Assembly (NCBI GenBank): GCA_016293225.1
Contig: JAEDEQ010000054.1
Span: 1 to 11,888, forward strand
Reading direction: 5' to 3'
Source: Clostridiaceae bacterium
Lineage (GTDB): Bacteria; Bacillota; Clostridia; Oscillospirales; Acutalibacteraceae
DNA length: 11,888 bases
Position numbers and translations under genes: made by a program. The notes under the pieces are model-generated. The model was not told where the DNA came from and ran no database searches. It saw nothing but the letters and a program-made list of their open reading frames with translations. Below, one piece after another: positions 5,152 to 11,888 of the stretch; the stretch's first letter is position 1; every line of letters starts with the position of its first letter.

Positions 5152-5169
5152 TATAACCGTTTGGTTATA
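5152..5169. promoter_or_regulatory. Candidate XRE operator 2
   Basis: TATAACCGTTTGGTTATA is a perfect 7-4-7 inverted repeat. It lies just downstream of the predicted transcription start and upstream of the ribosome site GGAGG (5183-5187). Its centre is 56 bases from the centre of operator 1. Confidence 0.75.
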
Positions 5170-5194
5170 AAATCTTGATAATGGAGGAAGAAAA

Positions 5195-5456
5195 ATGCAA
5201 AAATCAAAAATTACATCGTTGTTTCTTGTTCTCGCAATCCTATTTTCAATGTTGGTGTTCAGCGCCTCAGGCGCTTATGAGAACAACTATCGAAACACAG
5301 GCAATCAACGTGTTGATATTGTTGAGGTTGCTAAGACGCAAATCGGCAATTCCAACTCCGGGCGGAAATACAGGAATGACAATCTGTCTTGGTGTGCTTC
5401 GTTTGTTGTATGGTGTGCAAGGCAGGCTGAGATCAGTTCCTCAATTATCAGAATAA
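5195..5456 (+). pseudogene. Secreted CHAP-like peptidoglycan hydrolase, truncated
   Basis: A start with good GGAGG seven bases upstream opens a secreted protein: Lys-rich N-terminus, hydrophobic core about residues 8-23 and a likely cut after SASGA (near 27). DIVEVAKTQIG and then LSWCASFVVWCARQAEI follow, the typical beginning of CHAP/NlpC-P60-like amidase domains with the catalytic Cys67. Similarity ends near residue 86. The frame formally stays open to 5866, but that part reads through the terminator at 5468-5505 and antisense to the dehydrogenase gene. The catalytic His and the rest of the domain are missing, so the gene is a 5' fragment left by a deletion or rearrangement. It remains downstream of an intact, operator-flanked promoter. 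Confidence 0.75.
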
Positions 5457-5464
5457 TATCCCTC

Positions 5465-5505
5465 AAAAAACGGGGTCTTCCGCATTTTTGCGGCAGACCC
5501 CGTTT
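5465..5505 (-). terminator. Terminator of the dehydrogenase gene
   Basis: AAACGGGGTCT (5468-5478) pairs with AGACCCCGTTT (5495-5505), with an inner CCGC/GCGG extension. The minus strand continues with TTTTTT (5470-5465). It lies about 20 bases after the dehydrogenase stop codon. Confidence 0.9.
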
Positions 5506-5524
5506 GGGCAAGTTTGTTTGGTTT

Positions 5525-6328
5525 TTACCAGGTGCGGGAGTTGAGCTGTCTGAACTGGGCAACGGTGGGAACATGGGAGTTCAGTCCGCCGTCAACATTA
5601 ACAATCTGGCCGGTAACATAGGCGGCCTCGTCAGAAGCAAGATAAACGCACATGTGGCCGATATCCTCCGGGCAGCCGTAACGGTTGACCATGATGTTGC
5701 TTGTGAAGATGTCCTTAACAATCTGCGGAACGTGCGCCTCGTTTTCGGGCGTTACGATAAGACCCGGTCTTACGCAGTTGCAGCGGACATTCTTCTTGCC
5801 GTACTGCAAAGCGGTCGATTCGGTGAGCATGTCAACGCCGGCCTTTGCACAGGCATAGGCAGTTGAGCTGATATCACCGCTGCAGGAAGCCATTGAACCG
5901 ATGTTGATGATTGAACCGCCGTTTTCGTTCTTTTCAAAATACGGAAGAACGGTCTTTGTTGCGTAGAATGTACCTCTCAGGTCGCTCTGGAAAATGTTGT
6001 CCCACATTTCAACGGTAAGCTCATCAATTCTGCCGTCCTTGAGCGCAACATTTGCGGCGTTGTTAACAAGAACATCAATTTTTCCGTATTTCTCGGCAGT
6101 ATCGGCAAAAAGCTTGTCAATGCTTGAAAGATCGGTGATGTCCATGAAGTGATACCAGGCTTCGCCGCCCTCTTTTACGATTGCGTCAACAACAGCCTGT
6201 CCCTTTTCCTGGCGGCGGCCGCAGATGACGACCTTTGCTCCCTCGGCGGCAAAAAGCTTTGCAATGCCGATGCCGATGCCGCTCGTTGAGCCTGTTACGA
6301 TTGCTACTTTATCCTTTAATCTGTCCAT
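5525..6328 (-). CDS. Short-chain dehydrogenase/reductase (classical SDR)
   Basis: A 267-aa NAD(P)-dependent oxidoreductase of the classical SDR family, cytosolic. The Rossmann nucleotide-binding motif TGSTSGIG is at 12-19; CGRR (37-40) after the second strand, with its basic residues, is compatible with NADPH use. NNAA is at 89-92. The catalytic Ser145, Tyr158 and Lys162 stand in the standard S-x12-Y-x3-K arrangement (SMASCSGDISSTAYACAK), and VRPGL is at 186-190. In the segment normally reading N-L-x-G the tetrad Asn is replaced by Asp116 (SDLRGTF). The C-terminus DGGLNSHVPTVAQFRQLNSRTW is slightly extended. The substrate is not predictable. ATG 6328 is chosen because GAGGTC (6340-6335) lies six bases upstream, although the frame continues to 6367. 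It is a monocistronic unit with its own promoter and terminator. Confidence 0.92.
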   Translation of the reverse strand: MDRLKDKVAIVTGSTSGIGIGIAKLFAAEGAKVVICGRRQEKGQAVVDAIVKEGGEAWYHFMDITDLSSIDKLFADTAEKYGKIDVLVNNAANVALKDGRIDELTVEMWDNIFQSDLRGTFYATKTVLPYFEKNENGGSIINIGSMASCSGDISSTAYACAKAGVDMLTESTALQYGKKNVRCNCVRPGLIVTPENEAHVPQIVKDIFTSNIMVNRYGCPEDIGHMCVYLASDEAAYVTGQIVNVDGGLNSHVPTVAQFRQLNSRTW

Positions 6329-6376
6329 GTTTAAGACCTCCGTTTTCATAATTAGTGTTTTAAGCAACCAAATTAA

Positions 6377-6404
6377 ATTATAAATCTTTCAGATAAAAAG
6401 TCAA
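6377..6404 (-). promoter_or_regulatory. Promoter of the dehydrogenase gene
   Basis: On the minus strand TTGACT (6404-6399), a 16-base spacer and an exact TATAAT (6382-6377). The upstream edge overlaps GGAAAGCGCTT (6413-6403), half of which fits the LacI/CcpA operator core GAAAGCGCTTTC. Confidence 0.75.
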
Positions 6405-6452
6405 GCGCTTTCCGGCAAAAAACGCAACTTTATGTTCCCGGATATATAAATC

Positions 6453-6480
6453 AGAGAGCCTGCAAAAAAGCAGACTCTCT
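6453..6480 (-). terminator. Hairpin after lacZ, probable terminator
   Basis: AGAGAG-c-CTGC (6453-6463) pairs with GCAG-a-CTCTCT (6470-6480) with one mismatch and an A6 loop. It lies 18 bases past the lacZ stop. The minus-strand tail GATTTATATA is only moderately U-rich, whereas the plus side has TTTT. Confidence 0.65.
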
Positions 6481-6498
6481 TTTCAATATGCGGTCCTT

Positions 6499-9400
6499 TT
6501 ACTTCACTTCAATATCAAACTCAAGCTTATATATTTTGCCCTTGTGCATGATATACGGGTCGTGCAGGCAGGCGCTTCCGGGAGCGTCGCCGCCTACACC
6601 ACGCTGCATGAGGTCAAGAGTGACATTGGTGAAGTTCTGGTGTGGCAAAAGGTGTTCGTGTGTTGCTTTGTCAAGGTCTTCGAGTGAATAACGCAAAGCA
6701 CCGAAGCAGAATGGCGAGCCGCCCTTTGCGGTAAAGCGCAGACCGTGCTTTTCGTTGTCCGTAATCTCAAGGAAGCGGACATCGGTGCGCTGACCGTTTT
6801 CCTGCGGACGCATGTATCTGTGCTCAAGATCCTGAACCTTCATTTCATATATACCGAATTTTCCGCCGGTTTTTCTGTCGCAGTAGGTCTCGTGCGGTCC
6901 TCTGCCGTACCACTTTGCAAACTCATATTCTCCGTCCATTCTGAACTGAAGACCAAAGCGCAGCATATCCATAAGTGCCTTTCCCTCATAGGAGACGCTG
7001 ATTCTTCCGTCCGGATGAACGGTATAGAACATCTTGACATTTTTCATGCCGATAACGCTGAGATTGGTTTCAATGTAGGCACTGTGGCTGTACTGATGAA
7101 CGAGCACGGCCTTGCTTTTTGCAAGCGCAGTTGAACGTCTCCACTGGAAAAGCGGATTTGCAAAGATAAGCGGCGGCGTAAAGTTCAGATAGTCGATATC
7201 GTTGTCGGTGAGAGGACGGTAGAAATTCGGGCTGAACGGCTTGATGAGATAGCTTCTGTCTCCCTTTTTGAGTTGAGAGAGCATACCGTTTTCAAAGGTA
7301 TAGACAAAGCCGTCGCCTGTTACGGTAAAGAACTTTTCCGTACCCTCAATTTTGACCTTGCCTTCGTCCTTGACCTCCTGCTTGGGCAGAGCCTCGCGCA
7401 GAATGTACTGGTCAAAGGTTTGCTCATAGCCCTTTTCGCAAAAGCGTGTTGCCTCCCGCCTTTTGAAGGAGAAGATGATGATAATTTCGCCCTTTGCGCT
7501 TTCCGGAATCGCAACCGGGAGGGTGAACTCTTTTTCCGAGAGCGGAGCAGTATCGGCATACTTTTCCTTTTCAACCTCGCCGCTCAGAATAACTTCGCCG
7601 TCGTTCGTAACGGTATAGCAAAGGTCAAACGCTGAAAGGTCGGAGAAAAGCTGCTTGTTTTTAACGATGTAGACGTCCTTTGCGTCCGCTTTCTTTTCAA
7701 CCTTCATTTCGGCATAGACCTTTTTGACCTCATAGATTGAGGGATGGACGCTTCTGTCCGCGGCGATGATGCCGTTTGCGTTGAAGTAGGTGTTGCTGCC
7801 GGTAATTGCGCAGGTGTTATAGGGCGGAACATACCAGTTTTTCTTTTCGTTGTAGTCAGTGCCGTAAAGCCAGAGGTCGTTTCCGTCCTCGTCTTTTTTG
7901 TGAATGGCCTGGTCAACAAAGTCCCAGATGAAGCCGCCTGCAAGATTGTCGTATTTTTCAAAGGCGTCCATGTATTCCTGAAAATTGCCGAGGCTGTTTT
8001 CCATTGCGTGCGCGTATTCGCAAAGAACAACGGGCTTTGTGTAAAGCTCCTTTGCAATGGGCTTGTTGTCGGCGGCGAGAGCATTTGCAATGTTGTCAAA
8101 GGCGCTGATTGTGATAGGCTCGCGCTTTCCGAGCTTTTCAAAGTCCTTTTCGTTCGGATACATACGGCTGATAACATCGCTCTTGGTGAAGTCGAAGTCG
8201 CCCTCATAGTGGAACTGCCTTGTTCTGTCAAGGCGCAGAGCAGCCTCCTTCATTCGCAGGAAGTTGCTGCCGTCGCCGGACTCGTTACCGAGACTCCACA
8301 TGAAAACGCAGGCGTGGTTCCTGTCCCTGAGCACCATTCTTTCCATGCGGTCAATAACGGCCTTTGTCCACATCGGGTTGTCGCCGGGAACGCCCTTGCG
8401 GCGGACGCCGTGGGTTTCAAGGTCACATTCGTCCATGACCCAGAAGCCGTATTCGTCGCAAAGGTCATAAAACTGCGGATCGTTCGGATAGTGGCTTGTT
8501 CTTATGGCGTTGATGTTCGCCCTTTTCATTATATTAAGGTCCTGAATGTATCTTTCGCCCGGTACTGCCCAGCCGTAGTCGGGGTCATAATCGTGGCGGT
8601 TGACGCCCCTGATAAGCAGCGGCTGACCGTTGACGAGAATTTTTTCCCCGACGATTTCAACCTGCTTGAAGCCGATTCTGACGGCCTTGAAAGTTACTTC
8701 CTCGCCGCAGGTAATTTTGAAAAGCAGGGTATAAAGCTCCGGCTTTTCGCTTGACCAGAGGGCGGGGGAAATGATGCGCTTTTTGAAAACAAGCTTGTTT
8801 TCGCCGGCTCTTGTGATAAGCTCGCTGCTGCCGACGGGAATGTCCTTTCCGTCCTTGAAAAGCACGGCGGCAACCTCGGCAAAATTTCCTGCGTCGGAAT
8901 AGTCGTTCAGGAACATTTCAACAGTGAGGTCGGCGTCGGTATAGTTGTTGATAAGGTCGGTGGTAACATAGAAATCGCGCAGGCAGACCTTAGGCTCGCT
9001 GTAAAGATACACCTCGCGGTAGATACCGGAGAAGAACCACATATCCTGATCCTCAAGGTAGGTTCCGTCCGTGTAGCGATAAACGACGGCGGTGACCTGG
9101 TTTTCGCCCTCGGTAACAAATTCGGTCACGTCGAACTCGTGCGGAGTGTTGGAGCCTTGCGAATAGCCGACTCTTTTTCCGTTAACAAAGACCTCAAGTC
9201 CTGCCTTTGCCGCGCCGAAAAAGAGGAAAATTTCACGGCCGAGCCACTCTTTCGGAACATTGACCGTTGTTCTGTGGACGCCGATTTCCTGCGCCGCATG
9301 GTCAATGCAGGGAATCTTCTTTTTGTCGGTGCTGATGCAGTTGGGATAGGAGTTTGCGTAATAATAGGGTTTGGTGTAGTCCTTTTGAAGCTGCCAGACT

Positions 9401-9636
9401 CCGGGAACGGTGATGGTTTCCCAGGCGGAATCGTCAAAATCCTTATCGGTGGAGCCAACGGGGGCTTCGCAGATTCCCTTTTCCCAAAGGAACTTCCATT
9501 CGCCGTTCATTGAAATTTTGAAGGGCGAAGCTTTCCTTTCGGTCGCCGATTCGGCGGTCTTGTGCGGCAGGGCAAGGGCGTGGCCGTCCTGCTTGTTTTC
9601 CTTAATAATCTGAGGATTTTCCCAAATGTACTTCAT
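6499..9636 (-). CDS. lacZ: Beta-galactosidase, LacZ type (glycoside hydrolase family 2)
   Basis: A 1045-aa cytosolic enzyme hydrolysing terminal beta-galactosides such as lactose. The order is N-terminal jelly-roll (about 40-215, with SQGSNTPHEFD and RYTDGTYLEDQDMWFFSGIYR), an Ig-like domain (216-325), a TIM barrel (about 326-625), a second Ig-like domain and the C-terminal beta-galactosidase small-chain domain (from about 760, FYRPLTDNDID to WYGRGPHETYCDR and RPQENGQRTDVR). Catalytic residues are visible: acid/base Glu452 in SLGNESGDG, nucleophile Glu540 in VLCEYAHAM, plus His347, His382 and the metal-site ETH motif (407-409). Length is close to E. coli LacZ (1024). No signal peptide, so the sugar must be imported. 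AAAGGA lies seven bases before the ATG. It begins 25 bases after the carboxypeptidase stop, with no promoter visible in the gap, so co-transcription is likely. Confidence 0.95.
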   Translation of the reverse strand: MKYIWENPQIIKENKQDGHALALPHKTAESATERKASPFKISMNGEWKFLWEKGICEAPVGSTDKDFDDSAWETITVPGVWQLQKDYTKPYYYANSYPNCISTDKKKIPCIDHAAQEIGVHRTTVNVPKEWLGREIFLFFGAAKAGLEVFVNGKRVGYSQGSNTPHEFDVTEFVTEGENQVTAVVYRYTDGTYLEDQDMWFFSGIYREVYLYSEPKVCLRDFYVTTDLINNYTDADLTVEMFLNDYSDAGNFAEVAAVLFKDGKDIPVGSSELITRAGENKLVFKKRIISPALWSSEKPELYTLLFKITCGEEVTFKAVRIGFKQVEIVGEKILVNGQPLLIRGVNRHDYDPDYGWAVPGERYIQDLNIMKRANINAIRTSHYPNDPQFYDLCDEYGFWVMDECDLETHGVRRKGVPGDNPMWTKAVIDRMERMVLRDRNHACVFMWSLGNESGDGSNFLRMKEAALRLDRTRQFHYEGDFDFTKSDVISRMYPNEKDFEKLGKREPITISAFDNIANALAADNKPIAKELYTKPVVLCEYAHAMENSLGNFQEYMDAFEKYDNLAGGFIWDFVDQAIHKKDEDGNDLWLYGTDYNEKKNWYVPPYNTCAITGSNTYFNANGIIAADRSVHPSIYEVKKVYAEMKVEKKADAKDVYIVKNKQLFSDLSAFDLCYTVTNDGEVILSGEVEKEKYADTAPLSEKEFTLPVAIPESAKGEIIIIFSFKRREATRFCEKGYEQTFDQYILREALPKQEVKDEGKVKIEGTEKFFTVTGDGFVYTFENGMLSQLKKGDRSYLIKPFSPNFYRPLTDNDIDYLNFTPPLIFANPLFQWRRSTALAKSKAVLVHQYSHSAYIETNLSVIGMKNVKMFYTVHPDGRISVSYEGKALMDMLRFGLQFRMDGEYEFAKWYGRGPHETYCDRKTGGKFGIYEMKVQDLEHRYMRPQENGQRTDVRFLEITDNEKHGLRFTAKGGSPFCFGALRYSLEDLDKATHEHLLPHQNFTNVTLDLMQRGVGGDAPGSACLHDPYIMHKGKIYKLEFDIEVK

Positions 9637-9661
9637 ATCGCAGTCCTTTCATGGTTTTTTA

Positions 9662-11563
9662 TTACAAATAATAATTGTACAGCTTATGTGTGGCGGTGTA
9701 GCGCGCGCCGTAGCTTTCGCAGCCGATGACAACAGTAATAATAGTATGCTTGCTGTTCGTTGCGGCGGAGATTATGCCGGTGTAGTAATCGTCAACGGTG
9801 CCGGTTTTCATTCCGTGGGCGTAGGGCGAATATCTTGAGCCGTAGGGAACGATGAGCCCGTTGGTGGTTGTCCAGTATCTGCCCTTGCCGGTCAGGGCGG
9901 TGACATATTTTCCGTAGGTTGAGGTAACCTTGCTGAGGGTCGGATTTTTGAGTACCTGCCGCGCAACCAGGAGCAGGTCGCGGACGGTTGAATAATGACC
10001 CGATACCGGGTAGCCGTGTGGGTTGACGCAGTGGGTACCCGTTGCGCCGATTGACTTCATATAGCTGTTCATCATTGAAACAAAGTAGTTCTTTGCCTGG
10101 ACATAGCCCATATCCGGATTGCCGGAAACCTTCCGCGCGCAGTTGACGGCGATGGTGTACGCCGCGTCTCCGCCGGAGGGGAGCAGAAGCCCGTAAAGCA
10201 AATCTCCGAGCCGGAACTTTTCGCCGCGCTGAATTCCGCAGGTGCTTGAAAGCGGCTCAACCATGTTCAGCTCGTTTCCGACTGTGATTGTTGAGTTAAG
10301 GCTCATGTGTTTTGTTGCAACAAGGGCGGTGATGAGCTTTGTGATGCTTGCAGGATAGCAGCGGTCATTCATTCGGTTGCCGAAAATCATTTTTTCGTTC
10401 GTCACGTCATAGACGCAGGACATATAGTTGAAAATCGGAGCGGTAACCGTGACCTTGAGCTTTGCGGAGGATTTTCCGTCATTTGCGGTGAGGATAGCTG
10501 TGCCTGTTGAAACGGCGCGCACCTGATTTTTACCGACTGTTTTAATAATGCCGCTGTCCGAGGAGGAAAGGCGGAGATATTTTTTTGCGCTCGACGCGAG
10601 TATGTCGGTGTACTCGCCTTTTCTAAGCTTGCTTTTTTCAAGGGAAAGGGTGAGCTTTCCGGTTGTACCCGTAAAGCGGCCGGAAAAGCTTCCTTTGAGC
10701 GACTGGCGGTCGTTTTGGATAACGGGGCGGACGGAAAAGTAATAGGTCTTTTTGCTGCGGTCACCCTGAAAGGAGTAGGAGGTATCCTTTGTTTTTCCTA
10801 TGTATCTGCACTTGTCGGTTTTTTTGTCGGTTGCGTAAATGCTGTACCACGAAACGGGGGAGGTCTTTTTCCAGCTTATTTTAACGCGGCTGCCGCTTTG
10901 GGGCGAGGTTTTAATGCCGGTGACCTTTTGCGGAACGGTGTAAAAAACATAGGTCTTTGAAAAGGCGGAGGAGTTATCGCTTCGCTTTGCCCTGACGCGG
11001 AATTTATAGCCGGTGGTTCCGGAAAGATTTTCGGCGGTGAAGCTAAGCTTGTCCGTTTCGCAAAGCTTTTTATAGGCGGACTCTCCGGTCGGACACATAA
11101 AGAGCTGATATTTTTCAGCACCCTTAACGGCTTTCCATGATACGTTCACAGAGGAAACAGTTGCTCTTTCTGCTTTCAGCCATGAGGGCGCGGAAAGCTT
11201 TGTTTTAACCGTCAATTCCTCGCTCGGCTTTCCGAAATACTTTTTGCCGTCCTCAAGGACATAGGCGCGCACAAGGAAAGTGTAGTCTGTGTCCGGGCTG
11301 AGGTCCTCTTTGCAAAAGGAGACGGTGGAATTATTATTGAGGGTTTTGAGATTTTCCCGTCCGCCGTCTTTAACGAGGTAAACACGGTAGCCGTCGCAGT
11401 TTTTCACCCTGTCCCAGGAGAGGGTGCAGGAGGTGCTTGTGACTGCCGCCTTGAGATTTTGAACCATATCCGCCTTTTCGGCGGCGGAGACATTAAAGCA
11501 GAGCACGGAACAGGCAAGCAAAGCAAAAAGAAGATAAGAGAAAACAGAGATTGTTTTTTTCAT
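9662..11563 (-). CDS. Secreted D-Ala-D-Ala carboxypeptidase with FN3 and Big2-like domains
   Basis: A 633-aa exported peptidase S11 (DacA/DacF-like) that trims D-Ala from peptidoglycan stem peptides. Residues 1-28 are a signal peptide (core YLLFALLACSVLCF, cut near VSAA). Three fibronectin type III-like modules follow (about 35-122, 125-210, 213-300), then a Big2-like domain (about 303-373, ending AVSTGTAILTANDGKSSAKLKVTV), then the catalytic domain (about 378-633). The motifs are S406-I-T-K409, SGG at 463-465 where the family usually has S-x-N, and K586-T-G588. The C-terminal membrane-anchoring amphipathic helix of classical DacA is absent; the protein ends soon after the catalytic fold. The N-terminal modules probably hold it in the wall. 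The ribosome site is purine-rich but weak (GAAAGAAAG). Its gene is transcribed from the promoter at 11606-11634. Confidence 0.92.
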   Translation of the reverse strand: MKKTISVFSYLLFALLACSVLCFNVSAAEKADMVQNLKAAVTSTSCTLSWDRVKNCDGYRVYLVKDGGRENLKTLNNNSTVSFCKEDLSPDTDYTFLVRAYVLEDGKKYFGKPSEELTVKTKLSAPSWLKAERATVSSVNVSWKAVKGAEKYQLFMCPTGESAYKKLCETDKLSFTAENLSGTTGYKFRVRAKRSDNSSAFSKTYVFYTVPQKVTGIKTSPQSGSRVKISWKKTSPVSWYSIYATDKKTDKCRYIGKTKDTSYSFQGDRSKKTYYFSVRPVIQNDRQSLKGSFSGRFTGTTGKLTLSLEKSKLRKGEYTDILASSAKKYLRLSSSDSGIIKTVGKNQVRAVSTGTAILTANDGKSSAKLKVTVTAPIFNYMSCVYDVTNEKMIFGNRMNDRCYPASITKLITALVATKHMSLNSTITVGNELNMVEPLSSTCGIQRGEKFRLGDLLYGLLLPSGGDAAYTIAVNCARKVSGNPDMGYVQAKNYFVSMMNSYMKSIGATGTHCVNPHGYPVSGHYSTVRDLLLVARQVLKNPTLSKVTSTYGKYVTALTGKGRYWTTTNGLIVPYGSRYSPYAHGMKTGTVDDYYTGIISAATNSKHTIITVVIGCESYGARYTATHKLYNYYL

Positions 11564-11589
11564 CGGTCAACTTTCTTTCAATATAATAA

Positions 11590-11601
11590 TAGTATATACT
11601 A
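11590..11601. promoter_or_regulatory. 12-bp palindrome at the transcription start
   Basis: TAGTATATACTA is a perfect palindrome located where the carboxypeptidase promoter should start transcription (about 11599). It is a candidate repressor site; AT-rich palindromes also arise by chance. Confidence 0.35.
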
Positions 11602-11605
11602 CATA

Positions 11606-11634
11606 ATTTTATCACAGAGATGAGGATAGGTCAA
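11606..11634 (-). promoter_or_regulatory. Promoter of the carboxypeptidase (and probably lacZ)
   Basis: On the minus strand TTGACC (11634-11629), a 17-base spacer and TAAAAT (11611-11606) lie about 45 bases before ATG 11563. Confidence 0.75.
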
Positions 11635-11675
11635 TAAGAGTTACTTAAAACAATAAACGGAAAGAGTTTTTTCTT

Positions 11676-11888
11676 TCACGGGCAAAAAAAGCGCAGCAAA
11701 AGGCGCATTTCAGCCGGATTTTGTGTTATCAACATAAAAACGCGAGTTTTCAACATTTTTTTCGAAGTTTTCAAAATGACTGATGTGATCAGGAAGCTGA
11801 CAATAGCTGCTACAGCCACACCAGAGAGAACACCGAGGAAATTTCCTTTCGGCGTCAATGCCAGATAAGCAAAGATAGATCCAGGAGA
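11676..11888 (-). CDS. mtlA: Mannitol-type PTS permease EIIC, C-terminal fragment (runs off the window)
   Basis: The last 71 codons of a gene entering from the right edge. SPGSIFAYLALTPKGNFLGVLSGVAVAAIVSFLITSVILKTSK matches the end of the membrane IIC domain of MtlA-type mannitol permeases, including the last membrane segment (GVLSGVAVAAIVSFLITSVIL). Relatives normally continue after KTSK into a charged linker and often an IIB domain carrying the phosphorylated Cys. Here the tail is KMLKTRVFMLITQNPAEMRLLLRFFCP, not PTS-like and encoded by AT-rich DNA that overlaps a terminator hairpin (11688-11710). The gene therefore seems to have lost its natural 3' end by frameshift or deletion. The permease may still work if IIB is supplied separately. 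The upstream part lies outside the window. Confidence 0.75.
   Translation of the reverse strand, partial: SPGSIFAYLALTPKGNFLGVLSGVAVAAIVSFLITSVILKTSKKMLKTRVFMLITQNPAEMRLLLRFFCP
11683..11710 (-). terminator. Terminator overlapping the end of the mtlA fragment
   Basis: On the minus strand the sequence runs AAA-T-GCGC, a short loop, GCGC-TTTTTTT. The stem is short with one bulge, but the T-tract is strong. It overlaps the last codons of the open frame. Confidence 0.6.
11726..11776. repeat. Three DnaA-box-like 9-mers spaced 21 bases apart
   Basis: TTATCAACA (11726-11734), TTTTCAACA (11747-11755) and TTTTCAAAA (11768-11776) start exactly 21 bases apart, two helical turns. The first differs from TTATCCACA at one base. 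The third falls in the mtlA-like frame. Whether DnaA binds here is unknown. Confidence 0.4.

Noticed and set aside
5457..5866. Continuation of the CHAP-like frame to 5866
   Set aside because: It reads through a terminator hairpin and then antisense to the dehydrogenase; the peptide has no CHAP-like character.
7744..8754. 336-codon plus-strand open frame
   Set aside because: It lies wholly antisense to the catalytic part of lacZ, has no ribosome site and no family resemblance; it is a shadow of lacZ codon usage.

Overview
The window looks like chromosomal DNA from a Gram-positive gut-type Clostridia bacterium (Bacillota, plausibly Oscillospirales or Ruminococcus-like). The reasons are consensus AGGAGG-type ribosome sites, SigA-like promoters (TTGACA/TATAAT), rho-independent terminators, a tRNA with encoded CCA, and relatives of a clostridial cytosolic LacZ and a fibronectin-III D-Ala-D-Ala carboxypeptidase. 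The assignment is inference from protein style only.

Left third (1-2820), an accessory region: a truncated tRNA-Asn copy (49-86), a 159-base stretch of unknown origin, an intact tRNA-Asn(GTT) at 246-321 with its terminator, and a multi-hairpin repeat (361-504). Next is a strikingly AT-rich gene (705-1958) for an HNH endonuclease carrying five homing-endonuclease-associated repeats. A noncoding stretch with phased short repeats and a 17-bp hairpin follows, then a second copy of the multi-hairpin repeat (2279-2390) and a truncated alpha/beta hydrolase (2402-2632). The layout suggests an insertion hot spot beside a tRNA gene with much decay.

Middle (2820-5460): a complete metallo-beta-lactamase-fold hydrolase (+), an unnamed DNA-binding protein with a SANT/Myb-like C-terminus (-), a degenerate small gene (+), and a divergent pair. 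The pair is a 68-aa XRE-type repressor (-) and a signal-peptide-bearing CHAP-like hydrolase (+) that is broken after about 86 residues. Two near-identical palindromes flank the CHAP promoter and are the obvious candidate operators.

Right half (5460-11888), all minus strand and of ordinary base composition: a short-chain dehydrogenase with its own promoter and terminator, a 1045-aa LacZ-type beta-galactosidase, and 25 bases upstream of it a 633-aa secreted FN3/Big2/D-Ala-D-Ala carboxypeptidase with a clear promoter. lacZ has no visible promoter of its own and is probably co-transcribed with the carboxypeptidase gene. The window ends inside the 3' end of a mannitol-type PTS EIIC gene whose C-terminus is abnormal and runs into a terminator.

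The strongest leads are the HNH-repeat nuclease beside the tRNA-Asn locus, the dispersed hairpin-array repeat, the twin-operator XRE/CHAP module, and three DnaA-box-like 9-mers spaced exactly 21 bases apart at the right edge. No rRNA, CRISPR array, transposase or integrase gene is visible.
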